Assembly: GCA_017429205.1 (NCBI GenBank)
Contig: JAFRPH010000045.1
Coordinates: 1 to 15,101 of the forward strand
Length of the DNA stretch: 15,101 nt
Source: Bacteroidales bacterium
Lineage (GTDB): Bacteria; Bacteroidota; Bacteroidia; Bacteroidales; UBA932
Direction of reading: 5' to 3'
Position numbers and translations under genes: made by a program. Of the stretch, positions 1 to 6,471 are shown piece by piece (within the stretch, counting starts at the first letter, position 1; each line of letters starts with the position of its first letter). The notes below the pieces were generated by a model. The model was not told the origin of the DNA. It saw only the letters and a program-made list of their open reading frames with translations, and searched no databases.

Positions 1-2274
1 ACCACCGAGTGCAAGTTCTACGGTCTCGGCTCCGACGGTACCGTGGGCGCGAACAAGAACACCATCAAGATCATCGGTTCCCACACCGACCTCTACAGCC
101 AGGCCTACTTCGACTACGACTCCAAGAAGTCCGGCGGCTACACCTGCTCGCACCTGCGCTTCGGCCAGCAGCCCATCAAGGCTCCGTACCTGGTGAACAC
201 CCCCGACTTCGTGGCCTGCCACGTCCCGTCCTACCTCCGCAAGTATGACGTCCTGAAGGGCATCAAGGAAGGCGGCACCCTGCTGCTGAACAGCCTCTGG
301 GACGAGGAGGAGACCATCAAGAACATCCCGGACAACGCGAAGGCCATCATCGGCCGGAAGCACATCAAGGTCTATATCATCAACGCGACCAAGATCGCCG
401 CGGAGATCGGCCTCGGCAACCGCACGAACACCATCCTCCAGAGCGCCTTCTTCAAGATCACGGGCATCATCCCCTACGAGGACGCCGTGAAGTACATGAA
501 GGACGCCATCGTGAAGTCCTACGGCAAGAAGGGCGAGAACGTGGTCAACATGAACTACGCCGCCGTCGACCGTGGTGGTGAATACACCGAGATCCACATC
601 CCTGCCGAGTGGGCGAACCTCACCGCCAAGTTCGAGAACCCGAACAAGGACCGTCTGGCTCCCGCCTTCGTCAAGGAAGTCGCCGACATCGTGAACGCCC
701 AGGCCGGCGACACCCTCCCGGTCAGCGCCTTCATGCCGTACGCCGACGGCACCATGCCGGCCGGCACCGCCGCTTTCGAGAAGCGCGGCGTCGCCGTGAT
801 GGTTCCGATGTGGGACGCCGAGAAGTGTATCCAGTGCAACAGCTGCGCCTTCGTCTGCCCGCACGCCGCCATCCGTCCGTTCCTCCTCACCGACGAGGAA
901 GCCGCCGCCGCTCCCGCCACCGTCAAGATGGCCCAGGGCAAGGCGAACCTCAAGGAGTGGAAGTACGCCCTCGCCGTCTCCGTGGACGACTGCACGGGCT
1001 GCGGAAACTGCGTCGACGTCTGCCTCGCCAAGGACAAGGCCCTGGCGATGGTCCCGTACCTCCAGCACGAGGCCGAGCAGGCCAACTTCGACTACCTGAA
1101 CAAGAAGGTCGGCTACAAGGAGTATGTGAACAAGTTCGCCAACATGAAGAACTCCCAGTTCGCCCAGCCGCTCTTCGAGTTCTCCGGCGCTTGCGCGGGC
1201 TGCGGTGAGACCCCGAACATCAAGGCCATCACCCAGCTGTTCGGCGACCACATGATGATCGCGAACGCCACCGGTTGCTCCTCCATCTACGGCGCTTCCT
1301 TCCCGGCCAGCCCGTACTGCACCAACGCCGCGGGCCACGGTCCGGCCTGGCAGAACTCCCTGTTCGAGGACTTCTGCGAGTTCGGTCTCGGTATGCACCT
1401 CGGCTCCGACCGCATCCGCGAGACGGTCGCTTCCACGATGAAGCAGGCCCTGGAGTGCGAGTGCTGCAGCCAGGAGATCAAGGAACTCGCCGCCAAGTGG
1501 CTCGAGGCGCCGAAGGACGCCGCCGTCACCCGCGAGGTCGCGGACAAGATCGTCCCGCTCGCCCAGGAGTGCAGCTGCGACACCTGCAAGAAGCTCGTCG
1601 AACTCCAGCACTTCATCCCGTCCCGCAGCCAGTGGATCATCGGTGGTGACGGTGCCTCCTACGACATCGGTTACGGCGGTCTGGACCACGTGCTCGCCAG
1701 CGGCGAGAACGTGAACATCCTGGTGCTCGACACCGAGGTGTACTCCAACACCGGCGGCCAGAGCTCCAAGGCCACCCCGGTCGGCGCCATCGCCAAGTTC
1801 GCCGCCTCCGGCAAGAAGATCCGCAAGAAGGACCTCGGCATGATGGCCATCAGCTACGGCTATGTCTATGTGGCGCAGGTCGCGATGGGCGCCAGCCCGG
1901 TGCAGTTCTTCAACGCCATCAAGGAAGCCGAGGCTTATGACGGCCCGTCCCTGATCATCGCCTACTCCCCGTGTATCAACCACGGCCTGAAGGCGGGCAT
2001 GGGTCTGAGCCAGAAGGAAGAGAAGCTGGCCGTCGACTGCGGCTACTGGCACCTCTACCGCTACAACCCGGCCCTCGAAGGCACGGACAAGAACCCGTTC
2101 ACCCTCGACTCCAAGGAGCCCGACTGGAGCAAGTTCCAGGACTTCCTGAAGGGAGAGGTCCGCTTCGCGTCCCTGTACAAGATGTTCCCGGAGAGCGCCG
2201 ACGAACTCCTCGCCAAGACCGAGGAATTCGCCAAGGTCCGCCTGAACACCTACAAGCGCCTCGCCGGCAAGTAA
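1..2274 (+). CDS. nifJ: Pyruvate:ferredoxin (flavodoxin) oxidoreductase, 5' end missing
   Basis: Oxidatively decarboxylates pyruvate to acetyl-CoA and CO2 with reduction of ferredoxin, in the cytoplasm of anaerobes. The reading frame is open from base 1, so the gene begins upstream; about 757 of the usual roughly 1,180 residues are present. Counting codons from base 1, the fragment starts in the conserved GLGSDGTVGANKN segment. It then has two CxxCxxCxxxC clusters of the inserted 2[4Fe-4S] ferredoxin domain (Cys276/279/282/286 and Cys331/334/337/341). The TPP domain follows, with four cysteines for the proximal cluster (Cys398, Cys401, Cys426, Cys658). It also carries the TPP-Mg motif, GDG at 549-551 and NTGGQ at 583-587. 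A GTG at 43 lies inside the first motif and is not the start. No redox gene adjoins it here, but a ferredoxin lies at 8472-8645. The gene ends in a strong terminator and appears intact over the visible part. The family assignment is near certain; the physiological direction is inferred. Confidence 0.96.
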   Translation, partial: TTECKFYGLGSDGTVGANKNTIKIIGSHTDLYSQAYFDYDSKKSGGYTCSHLRFGQQPIKAPYLVNTPDFVACHVPSYLRKYDVLKGIKEGGTLLLNSLWDEEETIKNIPDNAKAIIGRKHIKVYIINATKIAAEIGLGNRTNTILQSAFFKITGIIPYEDAVKYMKDAIVKSYGKKGENVVNMNYAAVDRGGEYTEIHIPAEWANLTAKFENPNKDRLAPAFVKEVADIVNAQAGDTLPVSAFMPYADGTMPAGTAAFEKRGVAVMVPMWDAEKCIQCNSCAFVCPHAAIRPFLLTDEEAAAAPATVKMAQGKANLKEWKYALAVSVDDCTGCGNCVDVCLAKDKALAMVPYLQHEAEQANFDYLNKKVGYKEYVNKFANMKNSQFAQPLFEFSGACAGCGETPNIKAITQLFGDHMMIANATGCSSIYGASFPASPYCTNAAGHGPAWQNSLFEDFCEFGLGMHLGSDRIRETVASTMKQALECECCSQEIKELAAKWLEAPKDAAVTREVADKIVPLAQECSCDTCKKLVELQHFIPSRSQWIIGGDGASYDIGYGGLDHVLASGENVNILVLDTEVYSNTGGQSSKATPVGAIAKFAASGKKIRKKDLGMMAISYGYVYVAQVAMGASPVQFFNAIKEAEAYDGPSLIIAYSPCINHGLKAGMGLSQKEEKLAVDCGYWHLYRYNPALEGTDKNPFTLDSKEPDWSKFQDFLKGEVRFASLYKMFPESADELLAKTEEFAKVRLNTYKRLAGK

Positions 2275-2293
2275 TCGCCCGCAACAACTCGAG

Positions 2294-2324
2294 AAAGGGA
2301 TGGCCAACCGGCCATCCCTTTTTT
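2294..2324 (+). terminator. Intrinsic terminator of the PFOR gene
   Basis: A perfect 12-bp stem (arms 2294-2305 and 2310-2321) closes over the four-base loop AACC. The descending arm runs straight into a six-T tract (2319-2324). It begins 20 bases after the PFOR stop codon and is a textbook rho-independent terminator. Confidence 0.93.
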
Positions 2325-2334
2325 GATTTATGAG

Positions 2335-2516
2335 CCCGGAATCTTATGGGAGGAGACACAGGTGTCCGGGGGACTCCGCTTCGCTCCGGCCCCTCCCATT
2401 GTCTCCTGCGTCCCCGCAAGCGGGAACTTGTATCCAACGGGCCCCTCCCCCTATACTTGTCCGGGGGTGGACAAGCCCCCGGACACCTGTGTCTCCTCCC
2501 TGTATAAGATCCCGGA
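2335..2516. repeat. 182-bp non-coding element with long terminal inverted repeats
   Basis: A perfect 25-base inverted repeat (2348-2372 against 2476-2500) is extended outward by an imperfect 13-base match (2335-2347 against 2504-2516, 11 of 13 identical) after a 3-base bulge. The 103-base interior is G/C-run-rich. It contains two further hairpins: 2411-2425 around CCGCAAGCGG, and 2456-2475 with arms CTTGTCC/GGACAAG. The 10-mer TGTCCGGGGG occurs at 2363-2372 and 2458-2467, with its reverse complement at 2476-2485. It lies between the PFOR terminator and the stop of the convergent LysR gene. There is no convincing coding frame and no obvious target-site duplication. It could be a miniature non-autonomous mobile element, a dispersed REP-like repeat, or a structured RNA serving as a 3' end. 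The structure is seen directly; its nature is not determined. Confidence 0.75.
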
Positions 2517-2521
2517 AATAC

Positions 2522-3325
2522 CTATTCAGCGAAGCGGGAACCGAGCCATTGGGCGATGGTGGAGCGGGAGAAGGCGTCGGAGACGCGGAGGTGGAGGTCC
2601 TGCTGGAGGTGCGGGAGGGGGTCCGGATGGATCGTGAGGGTGCCGGCGGCCTGCGAAGGGAGGACGCCGACGAGGTTGGCGTTGCCCCGGATGAGGTCCA
2701 GGAGGACGGGCAGGTTGTCGGAGACGAGGACGGAGCGGGCGTAGACGTCCTGGCTCACGTGCGGTTGGTAGGGCGCCCAGACCGCATAGCGCGGCTCTTC
2801 CGGGAAGGTGGGACCGGCCGTGACCAGGGCGGCCTGGACCGTGCCCACGATGGAGCCCGCATCGAAGTTGAGTGTGTCCCCGCGAGCGGAGGTGAAGTAG
2901 AAGAGGTCCGCGTCCATCGATTCGGGGAAGGCGGTCTCAGGATAAGTATTGATAATGAAATTGGTCGCCGTGACGGCCAGCAGATCGCGGAGCAGCCCGG
3001 GCAGCAAGTAGGTCGCGACAAAGTCGGTCGTGGCGATGCGGACGGGGCGGTTGACGGTCATCTTGCCGGCGCTTCCGAAGAGGGCGTCGGTGGCGTCGTA
3101 CCAGTGGAGAATCTTCGCCGCATAGTCTTTGAACACGTTTCCTTCGGGGGTCAGGGACACTTCGCCGCGTTTGCGGTCGAAGAGGACGGCGCCCACCTGC
3201 TTCTCCAGTTCGGCGATGTTCTGGCTCACGGCGGGCTGGGAGACGCCCAGGTGCTGGGCCGCCCGCGTGAAGCTCCCCTCGGCGGCCGCCATCATGAAGA
3301 CGCGCAGTCTGAAATCGTCCAGCAT
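2522..3325 (-). CDS. LysR-family transcriptional regulator
   Basis: A 267-residue DNA-binding regulator. The N-terminal winged helix-turn-helix spans about residues 3-62, with the family signature SFTRAAQHLGVSQPAVSQNI followed by LEKQVGAVLFDRK and LTPEG. The remainder (about 90-265) fits a LysR periplasmic-binding-protein-like effector domain, starting RIATTDFVATYLLPGLLRD. At 267 residues it is somewhat shorter than the usual 290-330, so the effector domain may be trimmed. It is monocistronic on the minus strand, convergent with PFOR and divergent from the M16 peptidase gene at 3535. LysR regulators often act on a divergent neighbour, but the two promoters are over 70 bases apart here and no clear T-N11-A operator pair was identified. 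The effector and targets are unknown. The ATG at 3325 begins right at the HTH domain and follows a good promoter by about 25 bases. Confidence 0.92.
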   Translation of the reverse strand: MLDDFRLRVFMMAAAEGSFTRAAQHLGVSQPAVSQNIAELEKQVGAVLFDRKRGEVSLTPEGNVFKDYAAKILHWYDATDALFGSAGKMTVNRPVRIATTDFVATYLLPGLLRDLLAVTATNFIINTYPETAFPESMDADLFYFTSARGDTLNFDAGSIVGTVQAALVTAGPTFPEEPRYAVWAPYQPHVSQDVYARSVLVSDNLPVLLDLIRGNANLVGVLPSQAAGTLTIHPDPLPHLQQDLHLRVSDAFSRSTIAQWLGSRFAE

Positions 3326-3350
3326 AATAAGAATTCCTTATAATCTGCTA

Positions 3351-3382
3351 CAAAGTAAGCGATTTCGGACCATAAAAACAAA
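3351..3382 (-). promoter_or_regulatory. Bacteroidota-type promoter of the LysR gene
   Basis: On the minus strand, TTTG (3379-3382) is followed after 20 bases by TTACTTTG (3351-3358), a one-base variant of the -7 consensus TAnnTTTG. The element ends 25 bases before the LysR ATG, giving a short leader. Confidence 0.7.
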
Positions 3383-3407
3383 TTTATTGAAATTTTTGAG
3401 ATATTTA

Positions 3408-3437
3408 TTGTTTATCAATAATTATTTACTATATTTG
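3408..3437 (+). promoter_or_regulatory. Bacteroidota-type promoter of the M16 peptidase gene
   Basis: TTG (3408-3410), then 19 bases, then TATATTTG (3430-3437), an exact TAnnTTTG -7 element in AT-rich DNA. Initiation would fall near 3441-3445, leaving a leader of about 90 bases before the ATG at 3535, much longer than for the other genes here. Confidence 0.75.
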
Positions 3438-3453
3438 CATCTAGAAAGACGAG

Positions 3454-3489
3454 CAAAAGCCCCACCAGGGCGCCCAGGTGCGGTTTTTG
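3454..3489 (+). promoter_or_regulatory. Terminator-like hairpin in the M16 peptidase leader
   Basis: The sequence folds on itself: CAAAAGCC (3454-3461) faces GGTTTTTG (3482-3489), CACC faces GGTG further in, and a GGGCGCCC palindrome forms the tip. Mismatches are single C/C and A/A pairs plus a G-U. The descending arm ends in five T residues. It begins roughly 10 bases after the predicted transcription start and about 45 bases before the ATG. It could be an attenuator or a 5' stabilising hairpin; no ligand-binding riboswitch consensus was recognised. Confidence 0.5.
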
Positions 3490-3534
3490 TAGGATTCACA
3501 AACAGACTTAACATACCATTAATCTTTAGTACCG

Positions 3535-6399
3535 ATGAAGAGATTGAAGAGATTTCTGATTGTCGTCGCCTTCCTTCCGATGCTGGTTGTCATCCCGGTG
3601 AAGGCGCAGGACCAGAACCAGGAGCAGGCCATGCAGCAGATGATGGCCGCCCTTCCCAACGATCCGGCGGTCCGCGTGGGCCATCTGGACAACGGACTCA
3701 CCTACTACATCCGCCACAACGAGCTCCCGAAGGGCCGGGCGGAATTCTATCTCGCCACGAACGTGGGCGCCATCCAGGAAACCCCCGACCAGGACGGCCT
3801 CGCGCACTTCCTGGAGCACATGTGCTTCAACGGCACCGCGCATTTCCCGGACAAGGGAATCCTGGACTATCTCCGTTCCATCGGCGCCGAATTCGGCCGG
3901 AACGTGAACGCCTCCACCGGCTTCGAGGAAACCCAGTACATGCTCAACAACATCCCCGTCGAGCGCCCCACCGTCGTGGACACCTGCCTGATGATCCTGT
4001 GCGACTACGCGCACTTCGTCAACAACGACCCCGTGGAGATCGACAAGGAGCGCGGCGTCATCATCGAGGAGCGCCGCCAGCGCCGGAATGCGCAGTGGCG
4101 CACGATGGAGGCCGCCCTTCCCATCTATTTCAAGGGCACCAAGATGGAGCGCTGCACCCTCATCGGCCAGCAGGAAAGCCTGGAGACCTTCAAGCCGGAG
4201 AGCCTCCACAACTTCTACGCGACCTGGTACCATCCGGACATGCAGGCGGTCATCGTGGTCGGTGACGTGGACGTGGACCGCACCGAGGCGAAGATCAAGG
4301 AGATCTTCTCCGTCATCCCCAAGTGCGAGAACCCGCAGCCGAAGGAACACCTTTCCATTCCGGACCATGCCGAGCCTTACGTGGGCGTGATCACCGATCC
4401 CGAGACCACGACCCCGTCCATCGAGATGATCTGGCACAGCGAGGCCACGCCCGAGTCCTACAACGCCACCATCGTGGGCCAGATGGAGGACCTCCTCAAG
4501 GTGCTGGTCCAGCTGGTGATGCAGGAGCGCTTCGCCGACATCATCTCGAAGCCCGACAGCCCGTACCTGGCCGGCGCCTTCAGCATCAGCGAACTCATCT
4601 ATGAAGACATCGACGCCGTCGTGGGCCAGGTGGGCCTGAAGGAAGACAACATCCTCGGCGGCTTCAAGGCTTTCTACACCGAACTCGAACGGATGAAGCG
4701 CTTCGGCCTGAACGACGACGAGGTGAACCGCGCCAAGAAGCAGATCGAGACCATCCTGGACAATAACATCAAGAAGGCCCCCACCCGCCGCAACAGCGAG
4801 TTCGTGAGCCCCCTCATCAGCCACTTCTTCGACCAGGAGCCCTTCATGGAGCCCGAGACCGAGAAGCAGGTCATCAGCCAGGTTCTCGCCCAGATCAACG
4901 CCCAGGTCCTGTCGATGGTCGCCGCCCAGCTGATGACCGACGAAAACTTCATCGTGGTCTATTCCGGTCCCGAGAAGGAAGGCATCGCCACCCCGACCCG
5001 GGAGCAGCTCCTCGAGGCCATCGCCGAGGTGAAGGCTTCCGACATCAAGCCGATGGAAGGTGAGGAAATCGCCTCCGACTTCCTGGATCCGTCCCTGCTC
5101 AAGGGCTCCAAGTCCGGCAAGGCGAAAAAGACCATCTTCGACGCCACCGAATGGACCCTCAAGAACGGCGTGAAGGTCATCTTCCTCCCCACCGACTACA
5201 CCAAGGACCAGATTCTGTTCGACCTCTACAAGGACGGCGGCCGCAGCCTCATCCCGACCGAGGACATCGCCTCCTTCGACGAGAACATCTACTCCCTGTA
5301 TCTGAGCAACACCGGTGTGGCCGGCTTCTCCGGGACCCAGGTCTCCAAGATGCTGACGGGCAAGACCCTGAACGTCACCCCGTACATCAGCAACCTCGAG
5401 CACGGCATCAACGGCAGCACCACGGTCAAGGACCTCGAAACGACCCTGCAGCTGGTCTATCTCTTCTTCACGGAGCCCCGCTTCGACCAGGACGAGTATG
5501 ACAACGGCATCAACCAGATCAAGGCCGTCCTCCCGAACCTCGTCGGCCAGCCCAACTACAAGCTCCAGAAGGAACTGTACAAGGTGCTCTACAACGACAA
5601 CCCGCGCCGCACCCTGATCTCGCAGGAGACCCTGGACGCCGCCAGCCTCGCCACGCTCGAGAAGGACTACCGGATGCTGTTCAACGACGCCGCCGGCGCC
5701 ACCTTCCTGGTGGTGGGCGACGTGGACATCGACACCCTCAAGCCGTTGGTGGAGAAGTACCTCGGTTCCCTGCCCAAGGGCAAGAAGGCCCTGAAGTGGG
5801 TGGACACCAAGGAGCGGGTCCAGCAGGGCCGCATCGAGGACATTTTCGCCGTCGACATGCAGACCCCGAAGAGCTCCGTCATCCAGACCTACAGCGCCTA
5901 CCTCCCCTACACGGCCGAGCGCAAGGCCGCCCTGGACGCCGCCTCCTACATCCTGGACATCCGCTACACGAACTCGCTCCGCGAGGATGAAGGCGGCACC
6001 TACGGCGCCAGCACGAACGCGAGCTTCGGCCGCCGTCCGGTGGAGACGGCCCTCCTCCAGGTCGGCTTCGACTGCCGCCCGTCGATGTGCGACAAGCTCC
6101 GCGACCTCGCCGTCCAGGGCCTCAAGGACCTGGCCGAGAACGGCCCGACCGACGATGAGCTGACCAGCGCGGTCCTGAACCTTCAGAAGAACCTCCCCGA
6201 GCGTCGCCAGAACAACTCCTACTGGCAGAGCGCCATCGAGTCCTACGAACTCTACGGCCGCAACATCGACGCCGACAACGAGGCCGCCATCAACGCCCTC
6301 ACCAAGGAGAAAGTCCAGGGCGTCCTGAAGGAGATCCTCGCCCAGAACAACCTCATCGAGGTCGTGATGAAGCCCGCGAACACCGCCGAGACGGAATAG
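3535..6399 (+). CDS. Secreted M16 (insulinase/pitrilysin) family zinc metalloprotease
   Basis: A 954-residue peptidase of the pitrilysin clan, predicted to act in the periplasm or at the outer membrane. Residues 1-24 form a signal peptide (basic MKRLKR, hydrophobic core, likely cleavage after VKA). The first M16 unit starts near residue 48 and holds the inverted zinc motif HxxEH at His91-Glu94-His95. Glu172, in DKERGV, is the likely third zinc ligand, 77 residues later as in pitrilysin. A second M16 half begins near residue 540 (TLKNGVKVIF) and lacks HxxEH, as is normal for the inactive C-terminal half. It keeps the Arg816-x6-Tyr823 pair that contacts substrate in insulysin-type enzymes. The repeated VGDVDxD segments near 243 and 728 mark the end of each N-lobe. 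The length fits PqqL-like Bacteroidota members. It is monocistronic, with its own promoter and terminator. The substrate is unknown; degradation of peptides imported to the periplasm is plausible. Confidence 0.94.
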   Translation: MKRLKRFLIVVAFLPMLVVIPVKAQDQNQEQAMQQMMAALPNDPAVRVGHLDNGLTYYIRHNELPKGRAEFYLATNVGAIQETPDQDGLAHFLEHMCFNGTAHFPDKGILDYLRSIGAEFGRNVNASTGFEETQYMLNNIPVERPTVVDTCLMILCDYAHFVNNDPVEIDKERGVIIEERRQRRNAQWRTMEAALPIYFKGTKMERCTLIGQQESLETFKPESLHNFYATWYHPDMQAVIVVGDVDVDRTEAKIKEIFSVIPKCENPQPKEHLSIPDHAEPYVGVITDPETTTPSIEMIWHSEATPESYNATIVGQMEDLLKVLVQLVMQERFADIISKPDSPYLAGAFSISELIYEDIDAVVGQVGLKEDNILGGFKAFYTELERMKRFGLNDDEVNRAKKQIETILDNNIKKAPTRRNSEFVSPLISHFFDQEPFMEPETEKQVISQVLAQINAQVLSMVAAQLMTDENFIVVYSGPEKEGIATPTREQLLEAIAEVKASDIKPMEGEEIASDFLDPSLLKGSKSGKAKKTIFDATEWTLKNGVKVIFLPTDYTKDQILFDLYKDGGRSLIPTEDIASFDENIYSLYLSNTGVAGFSGTQVSKMLTGKTLNVTPYISNLEHGINGSTTVKDLETTLQLVYLFFTEPRFDQDEYDNGINQIKAVLPNLVGQPNYKLQKELYKVLYNDNPRRTLISQETLDAASLATLEKDYRMLFNDAAGATFLVVGDVDIDTLKPLVEKYLGSLPKGKKALKWVDTKERVQQGRIEDIFAVDMQTPKSSVIQTYSAYLPYTAERKAALDAASYILDIRYTNSLREDEGGTYGASTNASFGRRPVETALLQVGFDCRPSMCDKLRDLAVQGLKDLAENGPTDDELTSAVLNLQKNLPERRQNNSYWQSAIESYELYGRNIDADNEAAINALTKEKVQGVLKEILAQNNLIEVVMKPANTAETE

Positions 6400-6410
6400 T
6401 TCGGCAACCG

Positions 6411-6454
6411 ATACGAAGAACTCCCGGCCTTTCCAGGTCGGGAGTTCTTGTATC
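6411..6454. terminator. Shared terminator hairpin between convergent genes
   Basis: A 14-bp stem (6416-6429 with 6436-6449, one G-T pair) around a six-base loop extends by five more pairs (6410-6414 with 6450-6454) across a bulged G at 6415. It lies 11 bases after the M16 stop and 18 bases before the 3' end of the minus-strand polymerase gene, so it probably serves both. There is no long U tract on either side, only short T-rich ends. Confidence 0.7.
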
Positions 6455-6471
6455 CGGGCCGCAGCCGGGTC

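Noticed and set aside
43..45. GTG at 43 as the start of the PFOR gene
   Set aside because: The frame is open to base 1 and already encodes the conserved GLGSDGT segment; GTG is the Val codon inside it.
2330..3343. Plus-strand open frame across the inverted-repeat element and the LysR gene
   Set aside because: The translation is repetitive Gly/Asp/Val-rich shadow of the LysR gene, and it begins inside a non-coding repeat element.
3359..3429. LysR autoregulatory operator between the divergent LysR and M16 promoters
   Set aside because: AT-rich, with several short T/A matches, but no convincing T-N11-A dyad pair could be picked over chance.
3526..5403. Very long open frame (625 codons) on the minus strand inside the M16 peptidase gene
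   Set aside because: Its translation is low-complexity (Val/Leu/Asp/Gly/His-rich) and mirrors the G/C-ending codons of the plus-strand gene. The plus-strand protein has a signal peptide and catalytic motifs. It is a composition artefact.
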